A DNA stretch of 64,000 nucleotides from Porticoccaceae bacterium (GCA_021773435.1 JAJFKC010000007.1:248001-312000), one strand, 5' to 3'; positions 46,117 to 57,085 are shown, numbered from the stretch's first letter. Notes: generated by a model from the sequence alone, not told the origin. Translations and numbers: made by a program.

Positions 46117-47852
46117 CAGGTGCGCTCCGTCTTATTCAACCACATATCACGCATGGAGCCAGGTGCTATAAGCATAGGGTAAACATGCTCATCCGGATCA
46201 ACCTTTATATCAAGAATCACTACCCGGTCTTTATGACTGAAACACTCTTCAAGACCACTTTCCAGCTCATCCAGATGATTAACTCTCATACCAATGTGGC
46301 CATAGGCCTCGGCCAGTTTGACAAAATCCGGCAAGGAATCTTCATATAGCACATGGGAATAGCGGCTGCCATATTGCATATCCTGCCATTGCTTGACCAT
46401 GCCCAGGGCCTGGTTATTAAGGATAATAATTTTCACCGGTAATTCATGCTGGGTGCAGGCCGATAACTCCTGAATACACATCTGGATACTGCCTTCACCG
46501 GTTATGCATGCAACCTGTGCATCAGGCAGGGCCATCTGCACACCCATCGCCGCAGGTAAACCGTAACCCATCGTGCCCAGACCACCGGAGTTAAACCACT
46601 GGCGAGGTTTATCAAACAAGTAGTATTGGGCCGCAAACATTTGGTGCTGGCCAACATCTGAGGTGATATAAGCCTTACCTTTAGTCACTTTGTACAGCGC
46701 TTTTACGGCATCCTGCGGTTTGATCAAATCGCTCTGGCTGGATTCATAGCGCGATTGAGTATAAAGCCCATGGCTTTCGCGCCAGCCATCTATTTGCGTC
46801 CACCACTCGGCTATCGCGGCTTTGTCTGGTGTGTCATCTAACTCTTCCAGCAAAGCGATCATATCATTGAGCACAGCGTCGCATGGACCAACAATAGGGA
46901 TATCAACCTGCACTGTTTTTGAAATTGACGATGGATCCACATCGATGTGGATGATTTTTGCCGAGGGGCAAAATTTCTCCACTGTATTGGTCACGCGGTC
47001 GTCAAAGCGAGCACCGATGGCCAGAATCACATCGGCATGATGCATGGCCATATTGGCCTCAAAAGTGCCATGCATCCCCAGCATGCCGAGGAACTGCTGG
47101 TCCGTCCCGGGAAAGCCACCTAAACCCATCAAGGTATTGGTCACCGGATAATTGAGCATTTTTGCCATCCGAGTTAATGGCTCAGAAGCATTGCCCAGCA
47201 CGACACCGCCACCGGCATAGATAATCGGTCTTTTTGCCGACACTAAAAGCTTTACCGCGCGCTTAATCTGCCCAGAATGACCACGCAAAGCAGGTTGATA
47301 GGAGCGAATTTTTATCTTATCGGGAAATTGATAAGGCACCTTGTTATTGGGGTCGGTGACATCCTTTGGCACATCAACAACCACTGGCCCGGGGCGACCG
47401 CTGCCGGCAATATAAAAAGCTCTGGCAATAGTTTCGGCAATATCTGCCGGGTCTTTAACCAGAAAGCTGTGTTTCACGACCGGCCGGGATATACCGATCA
47501 TATCGGTTTCCTGAAACGCATCCTCACCAATTTTTTCCTGAGGCACCTGGCCAGACACCACCACGATAGGAATAGAATCCATATAAGCCGTGGCAATACC
47601 CGTTATCGCATTCGTCGCACCGGGGCCGGAGGTGACCAGGCTCGCACCGACCTCACCCGTTGCCCGCGCATAGGCATCAGCGGCGTGCACCGCAGCCTGT
47701 TCGTGACGCATCAGAATATGATTGACGTCATCCTGTCGAAATAAAGCGTCGTAAATATGCAGCGCGGCGCCACCAGGGTAGCCCCACAGATGTTTGACAC
47801 CCGCGTCGTGTAACGCGCGAATAAGAATTTCACCACCGGAAAGAAGTTCCAC
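46116..47852 (-). CDS. ilvI: Acetolactate synthase large (catalytic) subunit
   Basis: A 578-residue ThDP enzyme that condenses two pyruvates, the first step of valine and leucine synthesis. The N-terminal [18 protein letters not shown] and the FGYPGG-like [15 protein letters not shown] motif, the catalytic Glu in [13 protein letters not shown]-type [12 protein letters not shown], and the ThDP motif [15 protein letters not shown] with [12 protein letters not shown] are all present. The frame is open to GTG 47873; I prefer GTG 47852 because it gives MELLSGGE-type homology with E. coli IlvI (MEMLSGAE) and has GAGG eight bases before. The leader upstream contains alternative hairpins (see 47954-47998). 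Confidence 0.95.
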   Translation of the reverse strand: MELLSGGEILIRALHDAGVKHLWGYPGGAALHIYDALFRQDDVNHILMRHEQAAVHAADAYARATGEVGASLVTSGPGATNAITGIATAYMDSIPIVVVSGQVPQEKIGEDAFQETDMIGISRPVVKHSFLVKDPADIAETIARAFYIAGSGRPGPVVVDVPKDVTDPNNKVPYQFPDKIKIRSYQPALRGHSGQIKRAVKLLVSAKRPIIYAGGGVVLGNASEPLTRMAKMLNYPVTNTLMGLGGFPGTDQQFLGMLGMHGTFEANMAMHHADVILAIGARFDDRVTNTVEKFCPSAKIIHIDVDPSSISKTVQVDIPIVGPCDAVLNDMIALLEELDDTPDKAAIAEWWTQIDGWRESHGLYTQSRYESSQSDLIKPQDAVKALYKVTKGKAYITSDVGQHQMFAAQYYLFDKPRQWFNSGGLGTMGYGLPAAMGVQMALPDAQVACITGEGSIQMCIQELSACTQHELPVKIIILNNQALGMVKQWQDMQYGSRYSHVLYEDSLPDFVKLAEAYGHIGMRVNHLDELESGLEECFSHKDRVVILDIKVDPDEHVYPMLIAPGSMRDMWLNKTERT

Positions 47853-48268
47853 AAGCCCTGCCTCAGCTGTCACAAATCATTTATATCAACGATATAAACC
47901 AGGAGGTGAAAGCTAACGCCGTGACATCACAGGAGGTTTGCTAAGGCAATACCGCAGTCGCCGCTAAGCGTGGTTCCGACTGCCGCAGGTAACGTCGGTT
48001 AACATTACCGTTGTTCTGAAGATGACCAGCGAACGCTGTTATCGCCCATCTGGTATAAAAATCTGCATCTGATATTCAGGAAGTTTCCAGAAATAGATGC
48101 CGCTTAATGAATGGTGCGCACCGTACTTATTTGGCCCTGATTAGTCAAGCTTTCCAGGACCTGGGAGGCAATTACTCAGATAAATAGCCAAAATACCGGA
48201 TAAGTCGCACCTTTCTATTACAATGTGGTTAAAATAAATCATTCTTAGTACTTGGGAAGCGCCAATTC
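47853..48268. other. ilvI leader region, divergent from the DUF4124 gene
   Basis: About 415 bp separate the divergent ilvI and DUF4124 starts. On the minus strand a plausible promoter is TTGACT (48145-48150) with TACGGT 17 bases on, and several inverted repeats follow. I found no convincing Ile/Val-rich leader peptide. Confidence 0.45.
47954..47998 (-). promoter_or_regulatory. Mutually exclusive hairpins in the ilvI leader
   Basis: CGACTGC (47977-47983) can pair with GCAGTCG (47954-47960), while CCGAC (47976-47980) can instead pair with GTCGG (47994-47998). Both cannot form at once, as in attenuators. No T-run follows either stem, so regulation could be by translation or processing rather than termination. 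Confidence 0.35.
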
Positions 48269-48742
48269 ATGCCAAAAACAGTTCTGGTTTTGCCCGTTTT
48301 CATATTACTCATCTTTATCAGCGTGGCAGCTGATGCAGCCAAATACTACAAGTGGCAGGACGAACAGGGCCGTACTCATTATTCTGCCATTTCACCTGAC
48401 GGTAAACGCTCGGAAGAAATCAATATCCGAACCAACAGCCAAAATTCCTCAAAGAATGCTAAAACCAATGAAGCATCAAATAAAACAGCTCCCATCACTA
48501 AACAAGAACCAGCCACCACCGCACCCGAGGCAATGCCCCTAACCGAAACGCAATTAGCACAAGTCCGCGAACAAGAGAAAAAGAGTTGCGAAGTCGCGCG
48601 AAAGAATCTGAAAACTCTAGCTGCTCACGCACGGGTGCGGGTCAGCGATGAGGGTACAGGTGAATTGCGATTCTTAAGCCCAGATGAACATGCCGAAAGA
48701 AAAGAGAAGTCGCAAAAAGCCATCAAAGAATATTGCAAATAA
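48269..48742 (+). CDS. DUF4124 domain exported protein
   Basis: A 157-residue protein with a signal peptide (MPKTVLVLPVFILLIFIS, cleavage after ADA) and the DUF4124 signature AKYYKWQDEQGRTHYSAISP at the mature N-terminus. The middle is Ser/Thr/Asn/Lys-rich and probably unstructured; the C-terminus is a charged helix (EREQEKKSCEVARKN) with two Cys (SCE and EYCK) that could form a disulphide in the periplasm. The function of DUF4124 proteins is unknown. It is divergent from ilvI and is followed 188 bp later by the DUF349 gene. Confidence 0.85.
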   Translation: MPKTVLVLPVFILLIFISVAADAAKYYKWQDEQGRTHYSAISPDGKRSEEINIRTNSQNSSKNAKTNEASNKTAPITKQEPATTAPEAMPLTETQLAQVREQEKKSCEVARKNLKTLAAHARVRVSDEGTGELRFLSPDEHAERKEKSQKAIKEYCK

Positions 48743-48929
48743 GTGGAGTTTGACCCAGCAAGCATTGCAGGAAAAATATCACCGGTGCGGCCGACTGACT
48801 GAAGTGTGGCCTGCTGACTGAATAGGCGTCATGGTTGCCGGAAGGTCGCGAACAACTCCTATCTTTGTCTACAGGCTCTAGCTAAGATAGAACGGTGCTA
48901 CCCGGTATCGAGATTCAGGTATTTGTTTC

Positions 48930-51797
48930 ATGACGATGTTTGATTCCATATCCCGCCCAAAATGGCAGCATAAAAACCCAGAGATTCGTAGAGCTGCCAT
49001 CGACCAGCTAAACGACCAAAAGCTATTTTTTGAAATAGTCAAAACAGACCCGGAAATCACCGTACAGTCACACGCTTTAAATCGAATAACTGATCCTGAA
49101 ATCCTGGATAAATTAGTAAATACACCGCAGCAAGACCTCTCCCAGATTCTGCAAAAGCAGGCATCGACCCAACGACTGCATCAAATATTACCAAACCCGG
49201 AGTTACTGGCGACAATCACCGACGACGGTATTTTGCTGAAAATCGCCAGCCTCACCGAGGATCCGGCTTTATCTAGCACTGTCATTGCTCAAATAAAAAA
49301 TACAGCTTTTCTCAAAGATATCGCGGCTCAGCATAGTCTGGCCAAAGTCCGCCTCCAGGCGGTTCAAAACATCAGCGATATCGACGTGCTCAGAGAACTT
49401 ATGCTTGACAGCAAAGGTTCTGACAAAGCGGTTTACCGCCATTGTAAAACCCAGCTTGATGCCCACCATGTCAAACAGCAACAAGAGTTAGGCACGCAAG
49501 AAAAAATCCAGCTGCTCATAGACGAAGCAAATAAATTGGCTACAGCCGCCGACTCACCCGAATATCAGGGTCGCTATCAGCTGTTGGAACAACAATGGTC
49601 GGCCGTCAGTAATTCTGCCAACAAATCACAAATAGAAAGATTCGAAAAGGATATGGCCATCTGCACAAAGCGCCTGGCCGATGATTTAGAAGCGCGAGAA
49701 CGAACAGAACAAAAACAGACCGATCTAAACACTGCAACTCAAGCCTTTAAAATTATCCTCGACGAACTCGAACAAATTAGCATCGACACCTCGCTCTCTT
49801 ACAAAGCAGGGGGTAGCAATCAATTAACCAATATCCTTGATAGCTTAAATGATCGTTGGCAATCTGCCAGTACAGTTTGCCCTTCCGACCCAGAACTAGC
49901 AGCTAGTTTCAAATCATCCATAGAAGGATGGCGATTAATCGCAGTCACCCTACAAAAACTGCTAGATAATGCGCCAGACATTGATCGGCACCTGCTCAAA
50001 GCGCAGCAAGTAGATCAACTGGATTATCTATCTTTAGAAAAAAAAATTGGCCAGCTCAAAAAACTGCTAACCACTTTGTCGTGGCCAGAATTACACAAAA
50101 TTCCGCCGCCGCCACCATTAAAACAACTAAAGCAGGCTTTAAATGACTTGGGCACCCACCTGATCTCACTCGATAAAGATCACAAGAAGTATTTGGCAAG
50201 CACAGAAATAGCGCTAAAGAATTTGAACCTGGCTCTCGACCAAAGCCATAGCAAAAATGCAGATCGAGCCTTAAAGAAAGTCAGGCTCGCAATCAAATCA
50301 CTGGCCCCGCAACACCAGCAATGTTTTGAAAAGCAGCTGGACGGGCTAAGCGCTCACCTAAACGAAATACACGACTGGCAGGGTTTTGTCATAGAGCCAA
50401 AAAAGGTGGTACTTTGCCAAAACATGACTGCCTTGATAACCAGCGAAGCAGACCCGGATGACCTCGCTGCCAACATCAAATCCCTGCAGGACGAATGGAA
50501 ACTACTCGGCACGTTACCCGACGCCGCTCGTGACCAGGCACTATGGAAGCAGTTTAAAGCCGCTGCCGACCAGGCCTGGCAGCCCTGTAAAGCCGCATTT
50601 GCGGAACAGGCCGGTTTAAGACGAGCAAATTTCAAAAGTCGGATGCAGCTGGTCGGACAATTAAAAGATTACGAGCAGCAGATGACCTGGCCTCAATCGG
50701 AATCTGATGTCTTCCAGATAGACCCCGCTCCCGAAACTACAATCAACGCTGCAGCCGAAACTAAACCTGGCATGCCGCCAAGCGCAAAACCAGACTGGCA
50801 GCTGGTTCAGAAAACCCTTGATGCGGCCCGTGAAGCATTTAACAACATTCAACCCCTGGACCATCGTGGTGAACGAAAAAGCCAAAAGGCATTTCGCGAC
50901 ATTTGCGATCAAATCTACCAGCATATTAAAGATGAGTATGGGCGCAATATCACCCGCAAAAAACAGCTGATCGGCGCAGCCGAGCAACTAGCAAACCTTG
51001 ATGATCTGCCTGATGCCATCAATCAGGCCAAGCGTCTTCAGCGCGACTGGAAAGGCATTGGCATAACACCCATGAAGCTTGACCGTAGGCTATGGAAAAC
51101 CTTTCGTGCCGCCTGCGATGCAGTATTTACACGACGAGATGAGCAACAAACTCAGCACAAAGCGGCAATTGATTCCCTATGTAAACAGGCCGAAGCTTTT
51201 CTTGAACAGGCAAAATCGTTATTAAGTACAGGACACGATCAACAATTTCAGGGGCTTGTGAAAAATATCGCCGAACTGAAAAGCAAGGTTCACGCACTCG
51301 AATTGCCGGGCAATGTTAAACAACGCTTGAGTAAGGATTTTGAGAAAATCGAACATCAAGCGCGCGACATTATCGATCACGCCCGTGCCCTAAAGGAACA
51401 AGCTGGTTGGGATCGGTTGCTGGAAAAAATGAGCGCCTGCGCAATAAAAAACACTGCCCCAGAAGCCGCAAATAAGCTTTGGGAAAAAACTGGCGATTTA
51501 CCCAAAGGTATTAATACCAAAGCACTGGAACTATTCTGGCAACAAGGTTGCACCACGGGCATCGACGATCAACTTCGCGACGCTTGTATTGGCCTGGAAT
51601 TATTTGGTGATATCGACTCACCCGCCGAAGATAAGGAGGCGCGCATGAATTATAAAATGCAACGCTTAGTTAGCCAAAAGGGCAATCGTGTGCCCGAACA
51701 AAGCCTGCATAGCCTTATTAATGAATTTATTGAACTGCGCCCTGGCGATTTTTGGGCGCAGCGTTTTAATGCGACGGTGTCAAAAATACACACCTAA
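48930..51797 (+). CDS. Large DUF349 repeat protein
   Basis: A 955-residue soluble, mostly helical protein. The N-terminal about 130 residues look like HEAT-type helical pairs (EIRRAAIDQLNDQKLFF, QSHALNRITDPEILDKL). DUF349 repeats follow, recognised by the pattern LQ-x-(D/E)W-x2-(I/L)G then LW-x2-F: LQDEWKLLGTLPDAARDQALWKQFKAA and LQRDWKGIGITPMKLDRRLWKTFRAACDAVF are the clearest. Coiled-coil segments link them. DUF349 proteins in gammaproteobacteria are about 300-900 residues and their role is unclear (envelope or stress phenotypes). No signal peptide, so cytoplasmic. It converges with clpB with 58 bp between stops. Confidence 0.82.
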   Translation: MTMFDSISRPKWQHKNPEIRRAAIDQLNDQKLFFEIVKTDPEITVQSHALNRITDPEILDKLVNTPQQDLSQILQKQASTQRLHQILPNPELLATITDDGILLKIASLTEDPALSSTVIAQIKNTAFLKDIAAQHSLAKVRLQAVQNISDIDVLRELMLDSKGSDKAVYRHCKTQLDAHHVKQQQELGTQEKIQLLIDEANKLATAADSPEYQGRYQLLEQQWSAVSNSANKSQIERFEKDMAICTKRLADDLEARERTEQKQTDLNTATQAFKIILDELEQISIDTSLSYKAGGSNQLTNILDSLNDRWQSASTVCPSDPELAASFKSSIEGWRLIAVTLQKLLDNAPDIDRHLLKAQQVDQLDYLSLEKKIGQLKKLLTTLSWPELHKIPPPPPLKQLKQALNDLGTHLISLDKDHKKYLASTEIALKNLNLALDQSHSKNADRALKKVRLAIKSLAPQHQQCFEKQLDGLSAHLNEIHDWQGFVIEPKKVVLCQNMTALITSEADPDDLAANIKSLQDEWKLLGTLPDAARDQALWKQFKAAADQAWQPCKAAFAEQAGLRRANFKSRMQLVGQLKDYEQQMTWPQSESDVFQIDPAPETTINAAAETKPGMPPSAKPDWQLVQKTLDAAREAFNNIQPLDHRGERKSQKAFRDICDQIYQHIKDEYGRNITRKKQLIGAAEQLANLDDLPDAINQAKRLQRDWKGIGITPMKLDRRLWKTFRAACDAVFTRRDEQQTQHKAAIDSLCKQAEAFLEQAKSLLSTGHDQQFQGLVKNIAELKSKVHALELPGNVKQRLSKDFEKIEHQARDIIDHARALKEQAGWDRLLEKMSACAIKNTAPEAANKLWEKTGDLPKGINTKALELFWQQGCTTGIDDQLRDACIGLELFGDIDSPAEDKEARMNYKMQRLVSQKGNRVPEQSLHSLINEFIELRPGDFWAQRFNATVSKIHT

Positions 51798-51855
51798 AAT
51801 TCGGCGATACAACTCTTTCCAACACCCGCCCAACACTTATCCAATAACTAGTCGA

Positions 51856-54453
51856 TTACCCAGCACCGAATTTCAATTCACTACCGTCCACATCTATTTT
51901 AATAGTTTGCCCAGCGTTGAATTCAGCGGCCAATACGGCCTGGGCCAAAGGGTTTTCGATTAACTGTTGAATCGCTCTTTTCAAAGGTCTGGCTCCATAG
52001 ACTGGATCAAAACCCGCATCACAAATTATATCCAGAGCGGCATCACTGATTTCGAAACCTAGTTCCCGATCGGACAGTCGAGCTTTAAGCAGATCCAGCT
52101 GAATTTCGGCAATGCCACGAATTTGTTCTTTAAGCAGCGGATGAAACACCACCACCTCATCGACACGGTTGATAAACTCCGGACGAAAGTGGACACCGAC
52201 CACGTCCATCACCGCCGATTTCATCGCCTCATAATTATCTTCGCCAGCTAGATTCTGAATAATGTCGGACCCCAGGTTCGAGGTCATCACGATCACGGTA
52301 TTACGGAAATCAACAGTACGGCCCTGACCATCGGTCAAGCGACCGTCATCCAGCACCTGCAGGAGGATATTAAACACATCGGGATGAGCCTTCTCTACCT
52401 CGTCCAGCAGCAAGACTGAATAGGGACGACGGCGAACGGCTTCAGTGAGATAACCACCCTCCTCATAGCCTACATAGCCCGGTGGCGCCCCCACCAAACG
52501 GGCAACCGAGTGCTTCTCCATAAACTCCGACATATCGATCCGCACCATGGCATCGTCGCTATCGAACAAAAAAGTGGCTAGCGATTTACACAATTCGGTT
52601 TTACCAACACCGGTTGGGCCAAGAAACAGGAAAGAGCCATTAGGCTTACTCGGGTCAGATAAGCCGGCCCGCGATCGGCGCACGGCATTAGCCACAGCGA
52701 TCACCGCCTCATCCTGACCGATCACACGCTCGTGAAGAGCATCTTCCATACGCAGCAATTTGTCTCGCTCGCCTTCGAGCATTTTTGAGACCGGAATACC
52801 GGTCCACTTGGACACCACTTCGGCGATTTCTTCCTCTGTCACCTTGTTTCGTAACAGGCGTTTTTCAGGTTTGTCTGATCCATCCTCAGCGGCACTCACC
52901 GATGCTAACTGCCCTTCCAGACCTGGAATGACTCCATACTGCAGCTCAGACATCTTCTCTAGATCGCCTGCTCTTCGGGCCGTATCCATATCCAGCCGCG
53001 CCTGCTCAAGGTCACTTTTAATCTGCGCTGAACCTTGTAGGACAGACTTCTCAGCTTTCCAAATCTCCTCCAGATCAGAGTATTCCTTATTGATTGCTGC
53101 GATATCTTCTTCCAGCTTCGTCAGTCGTTTTTGTGATGCTTCATCTTTATCCTTTTTTACCGCTTCCCGCTCAATCTTTAGCTGGATTAGACGACGTTCA
53201 AGGCGATCCATCTCCTCGGGCTTGGAGTCGATCTCCATACGAATACGGCTCGCCGACTCGTCGATAAGGTCTATAGCTTTGTCAGGCAACTGACGGTCAG
53301 TGATATAGCGTTGCGACAGGCGTGTCGCGGCAATAATCGCCGAGTCTGTTATCTCGACACCGTGATGGACTTCGTAACGTTCTTTCAAGCCCCGCAATAT
53401 AGCGATAGTGTCCTCTTCCGAAGGTTCTTCGACCAGGACTTTCTGGAAACGTCTTTCCAGCGCGGCATCTTTCTCTATGTACTGTCGATATTCATTCAAA
53501 GTCGTCGCGCCGACACAATGCAATTCACCTCGCGCAAGTGCTGGCTTCAACATATTACCTGCGTCCATCGCACCTTCGGCTTTGCCAGCACCGACCATCG
53601 TATGAAGCTCATCAATAAATAAAATGATGCGGCCTTCCTGCTTACCCAACTCATTGAGCACGGCTTTCAGACGCTCCTCAAACTCACCACGAAATTTGGC
53701 TCCAGCCAGAAGGGAGCCGAAATCGAGGGACAATACGCGCTTATCTTTGAGCCCTTCGGGCACTTCAGCATTAATAATTCGCTGGGCGAGACCCTCTATA
53801 ATGGCCGTTTTACCGACCCCCGGTTCACCGATTAATACCGGGTTATTTTTTGTCCGACGCTGCAATACCTGAATGGTGCGGCGAATCTCATCATCGCGCC
53901 CAATCACCGGATCAAGCTTGCCCTGCTCGGCTCGCTCGGTGAGATCAATAGTGTATTTATCCAGTGCCTGTCGGTTTTCCTCAGCATCAGGATTATCAAC
54001 AGATTCACCACCTCGCACTTTCTCAATCACTGCCTGCAAGGCCTGTTGATCACCTGATTTCTTGAGCAAATCCGCCACGCCATCTTTATTATCAAATGCG
54101 GCTAGAAGTACAGATTCACTGGAGATAAACTGATCGCCCTGTTGCTGGGCATGTTTGTCGGCAAGATTTAACAGCCGAGATAACGCTGGAGAAATACTGA
54201 CATCTCCGGTGGCGGAAGCAAGCTTCGCCAGACCATCCAGCTGCTTTTCAAGCCCTTGTATTAAAGTATTAACATCAAAGCCAGCTTGCACCAACATTGG
54301 CTTTACACTACCACCCTGTTGATTAAGCATGGCTAACAAGACATGCGCAGGCTCAATTGACGAGTGATCTCGACCCACGGCCAAAGACTGGGCATCGGCC
54401 AAAGCATTTTGTAACTGATTGGTTAAGCGTTCCTGACGCATTGATACACTCAC
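51856..54453 (-). CDS. clpB: ATP-dependent chaperone ClpB
   Basis: An 865-residue disaggregase. The N-domain ([16 protein letters not shown]) is followed by the first AAA+ module (Walker A GEPGVGKT), the coiled-coil M-domain (residues about 400-530), and the second AAA+ module ([19 protein letters not shown]), closed by [18 protein letters not shown]. It works with DnaK to dissolve aggregates. The frame opens with GTG 54453; ATG 54441 gives the MRQERLTNQ start that matches E. coli MRLDRLTNK and would give 861 residues. A possible heat-shock promoter lies just upstream (54481-54505). Confidence 0.97.
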   Translation of the reverse strand: MSVSMRQERLTNQLQNALADAQSLAVGRDHSSIEPAHVLLAMLNQQGGSVKPMLVQAGFDVNTLIQGLEKQLDGLAKLASATGDVSISPALSRLLNLADKHAQQQGDQFISSESVLLAAFDNKDGVADLLKKSGDQQALQAVIEKVRGGESVDNPDAEENRQALDKYTIDLTERAEQGKLDPVIGRDDEIRRTIQVLQRRTKNNPVLIGEPGVGKTAIIEGLAQRIINAEVPEGLKDKRVLSLDFGSLLAGAKFRGEFEERLKAVLNELGKQEGRIILFIDELHTMVGAGKAEGAMDAGNMLKPALARGELHCVGATTLNEYRQYIEKDAALERRFQKVLVEEPSEEDTIAILRGLKERYEVHHGVEITDSAIIAATRLSQRYITDRQLPDKAIDLIDESASRIRMEIDSKPEEMDRLERRLIQLKIEREAVKKDKDEASQKRLTKLEEDIAAINKEYSDLEEIWKAEKSVLQGSAQIKSDLEQARLDMDTARRAGDLEKMSELQYGVIPGLEGQLASVSAAEDGSDKPEKRLLRNKVTEEEIAEVVSKWTGIPVSKMLEGERDKLLRMEDALHERVIGQDEAVIAVANAVRRSRAGLSDPSKPNGSFLFLGPTGVGKTELCKSLATFLFDSDDAMVRIDMSEFMEKHSVARLVGAPPGYVGYEEGGYLTEAVRRRPYSVLLLDEVEKAHPDVFNILLQVLDDGRLTDGQGRTVDFRNTVIVMTSNLGSDIIQNLAGEDNYEAMKSAVMDVVGVHFRPEFINRVDEVVVFHPLLKEQIRGIAEIQLDLLKARLSDRELGFEISDAALDIICDAGFDPVYGARPLKRAIQQLIENPLAQAVLAAEFNAGQTIKIDVDGSELKFGAG

Positions 54454-54480
54454 ATATAACTAATTAGGATTAGTTAATAT

Positions 54481-54505
54481 ATTGGGATAAAAAGAGGTTT
54501 TACAA
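54481..54505 (-). promoter_or_regulatory. Possible sigma-32 heat-shock promoter for clpB
   Basis: On the minus strand TTGTAA (54505-54500) and CCCAAT (54486-54481) are spaced by 13 bases, close to the sigma-32 pattern TTGAAA-N11-16-CCCCAT. It ends 28 bp before the clpB frame start, a plausible distance. clpB is a classical heat-shock gene, so the position favours the call. Confidence 0.35.
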
Positions 54506-54646
54506 TCAGGGAATTTAGTCGGTTTGTTTTAAATCAAAGTTTGCTGGTATTTCTAACTAGCAGGTGTAACGAGGAGAAACAGTTTTAACCCAAGATTTCA
54601 GCTACAAGCGTTAACTCATGACAAATGAATCTCAATTATCTAAATC

Positions 54647-54961
54647 TTAGACCTTTTTAATTTTGTTTTTTGCATAATCTAAAGCTTCACTAATATACGC
54701 TTGGTATTTATCTTCAAATTCGAGCGGGATTTGAACCCATTCCTTAAAGCGCTTTTTCGTATAGTTGAATTCCATACCCACGCCTTCGGCAATCAATTCA
54801 TTAACCCGCTCGGGAGAGACTTTGACAATAAGCACATCGTGATCGACAAACATCATTGCTACAAAACCTCCCAGGTAACGCAGGCAGGGTGTTTTCATCA
54901 TGGTTGATAACTCGACCCCTTCCTCCAAAGCTAATTTAGCGGCGATATCGTCGTAGGTCAC
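54647..54961 (-). CDS. TfoX N-terminal domain-like small protein
   Basis: A 104-residue protein resembling the TfoX/Sxy N-terminal domain: MMKTPCLRYLGGFVAMMFVDHDVLIVKVSPERV matches the compact beta-alpha pattern in which a Met/aromatic cluster precedes the strands, and the FKEWVQIPLEFEDKYQAYISEAL end is similar to short TfoX_N family proteins. Such stand-alone domains are common and their role is unknown; the full-length TfoX regulates competence, which need not apply. The start ATG 54961 lies 85 bp after the flavin monooxygenase stop, so co-transcription is possible. Confidence 0.6.
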   Translation of the reverse strand: MTYDDIAAKLALEEGVELSTMMKTPCLRYLGGFVAMMFVDHDVLIVKVSPERVNELIAEGVGMEFNYTKKRFKEWVQIPLEFEDKYQAYISEALDYAKNKIKKV

Positions 54962-55045
54962 AGCAGCTCCCTTATAACGGCCCTACCATAATAGCTATCT
55001 CAGATGGCAATGCCCTTTAAAAAATAGGCCAATATGGCAGCCACC

Positions 55046-56260
55046 TTATATCAACGCCGCAAGCATTTCCTGGCCCGAAAGCTTCAGCCCGTAGTTGCGC
55101 ATAATTGTGTCGTGATTCATGACCAGGTGTTGCGAGAGCGCGTGGCTATCGCGCCAAAAGCGTTGAAGCGGCGCATCCATATAGATGGAACCAGCGCCGC
55201 CGTTTTGAAACAACTCTGCGATCACACCCCGACAATCTTTACCGATTTGAGCACGCCAGCCAGCGACCCGTATTTTGAACTCTTCAATATCAACATCGGT
55301 ATCACCGCCGTCTTCGCTCAGGATTGAATTGCCAACCATCATCAATTCTTCGGCGTAACTACGCAGCATTTGCCGGTCAAAATCGAGGCGCACACTGGAT
55401 TCAGCTAACAACGCCTGTTGAGTGGCCAGTTGAGACTGCACCTGATCGGTAAATGTCGGGGTGCGCGTGGTCATGCGCTCTTTGAACACTTCAAGCGCGC
55501 CCAATGCGCCACCCATCACCGGTGGCATCAGAGAGATAGCCAGGCCGGATACGATGGGCACCTGGTAGATAGCGCCTTTATTAACTTCCAGGCCCGGCAT
55601 GGATGCCCCAGCCATAATGGCGCCCAGATCCAGTGCTCGATGTTCGGGGACAAAGACTTTATCAACCGATACGCTACAACTGCCGGTGCCGCGCATGCCG
55701 ACGGTATCCCAGTCATCGAGTACGGTGTAATCGCTCTTCGGGACAAAACACATAAGATACCGAGGTGGCTGGCCATCGCCGGTGGGTATGATCGTGCCGC
55801 CCGCGTACCATTCCGACCAGAGAATTCCGCTGGCGAAGGGCCATTGCCCAGACACCACATAACCGCCGTCTACCGCCTCACCCGTGCCCAGCGGTGCAAA
55901 GGCATCAGCGAACAGGCAATGTGGGTTGTCGCCCCAGATTTCTTCCTGTAACTGCGGGCTAGTCAAGGCGCCCCACCAATGGTGAATGGCCAAAATATTT
56001 GCAATCCAGGCAGCCGACATATCATATTGACCTAACACTAAACCCACTTCGACCAGTTCCGGAAAACCTATTTCCAAACCGCCAAGACGCTCTGGCTGCA
56101 GGATTTGAATCAAGCCAGCATCATTGATGTCCTGCACCAGTTCGTCCGAGAGCTGTCCGTTTTTTTCCGCCGTGCGAACTTCAGAAGCAGCACGTTCGCC
56201 AATGCGGTGCGAACTGGCAATCAGGTCATCGAGCGTAGGTCGTCTTGTGGCGTTGGGCAT
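55046..56260 (-). CDS. Flavin-dependent monooxygenase of the acyl-CoA dehydrogenase fold (HpaB/HsaA-like)
   Basis: A 404-residue protein (ATG 56260; the frame opens with TTG 56272). It has the acyl-CoA dehydrogenase fold but lacks the catalytic Glu motif of true dehydrogenases; instead it follows the group D flavoprotein monooxygenases that hydroxylate phenols (HsaA of cholesterol ring degradation, HpaB). Supporting marks: AAWIANILAIHHWWGAL, the Gly/Trp-rich GQWPFASGILWSEWYAGGTII, TVGMRGTGSCSVSVDKVFVPEHR and, near the C-terminus, QNGGAGSIYMDAPLQRFWRDSHALSQHL. It needs reduced flavin from a reductase not seen here. It is divergent from NnrU and close to the Rieske cluster, suggesting aromatic catabolism. 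Confidence 0.8.
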   Translation of the reverse strand: MPNATRRPTLDDLIASSHRIGERAASEVRTAEKNGQLSDELVQDINDAGLIQILQPERLGGLEIGFPELVEVGLVLGQYDMSAAWIANILAIHHWWGALTSPQLQEEIWGDNPHCLFADAFAPLGTGEAVDGGYVVSGQWPFASGILWSEWYAGGTIIPTGDGQPPRYLMCFVPKSDYTVLDDWDTVGMRGTGSCSVSVDKVFVPEHRALDLGAIMAGASMPGLEVNKGAIYQVPIVSGLAISLMPPVMGGALGALEVFKERMTTRTPTFTDQVQSQLATQQALLAESSVRLDFDRQMLRSYAEELMMVGNSILSEDGGDTDVDIEEFKIRVAGWRAQIGKDCRGVIAELFQNGGAGSIYMDAPLQRFWRDSHALSQHLVMNHDTIMRNYGLKLSGQEMLAALI

Positions 56261-56401
56261 GGCGTCTCTCAATATGATTAAAAAGGCTTGGCAGTGTCGA
56301 TAAAGCTGCCGGTTCTGTCAAGATTATGGAGCGCCAGGCACAAAGCAATTATATTAATGATGGTGTAGTCTGATATTACAAACCGTATATTCGGGTGATA
56401 A

Positions 56402-57085
56402 ATGATGGCCATCTTGATTACAGCAAGTTTATTTTTCGTTCTGATTCACTTTCTGATTAGTGGTACGCGGCTGCGGGATCGTTTGGTCAACAGCCTCAGT
56501 GAGGTCGGCTTCAGATGGCTATTTTCAAGTTTGGTCGCTGTCAGCCTGGTGATCATGATCATTGCTTACATCCATAGCGATGGCACTGTCATTTGGGCTG
56601 ATAGTTTGCTGCCTCTACCGCTTATATTGATCGGCAATCTGCTAGCCTTTGCCCTGCTTGTGGTCGGCACGCTCACCCCCAGCCCCAACTCAATATTATC
56701 TGAACAGGCGTTTCGCCGGGGCAAGATTCAGATTACTGGCATTCAGCGTATCACCCGCCATCCAGGTATGCTCGGTATTGGGTTGTGGGCGCTGCTGCAT
56801 GTGCTGGCTAATGGTGACAGCGCATCCCTGGTATTTTTTGGCTCGCTAGCGTTGCTGGCGTTGTTGGGACCCTTGTCAATGGATCGAAAAAAACTTCGGC
56901 TCGAGGAAGAGCCTTATGCGCAGGTAATGGCGCAAACTTCATACCTGCCATTTGTGGCGATACTGCGCGGCAAAAATCAGCTAGTGTGGTCTGAAATCGG
57001 CTGGAAAAACCCGGCTTTAGCCGTGTTGGTATTTATTGTCCTGGTGGTTTTACATCCATGGATCGGGGGAATTTCAATTTTTTAA
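56402..57085 (+). CDS. NnrU-family integral membrane protein
   Basis: A 227-residue protein with about six hydrophobic helices (ILITASLFFVLIHFLISG, SLVAVSLVIMIIAYIHS, LPLPLILIGNLLAFALLVVGTL and so on), a conserved GKIQITGIQRITRHPGMLGIGLWALLH motif with His pairs in the middle and EEEPYAQVMAQTSYLPF near the end. NnrU was named from denitrifying rhizobia, where it affects nitrite/nitric oxide metabolism, but homologues occur in many non-denitrifiers; the RHP and LLH histidines suggest a metal or haem/isoprenoid role. It precedes the Rieske cluster by 135 bp on the same strand. Confidence 0.82.
   Translation: MMAILITASLFFVLIHFLISGTRLRDRLVNSLSEVGFRWLFSSLVAVSLVIMIIAYIHSDGTVIWADSLLPLPLILIGNLLAFALLVVGTLTPSPNSILSEQAFRRGKIQITGIQRITRHPGMLGIGLWALLHVLANGDSASLVFFGSLALLALLGPLSMDRKKLRLEEEPYAQVMAQTSYLPFVAILRGKNQLVWSEIGWKNPALAVLVFIVLVVLHPWIGGISIF

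Noticed and set aside
54725-54752. tRNA-like T-loop sequence (GGGTTCAAATCCC on the minus strand)
   Set aside because: It lies inside the TfoX-N-like coding frame, encoding the EWVQIPLEF segment typical of that family, and no acceptor or anticodon arm can be drawn around it.
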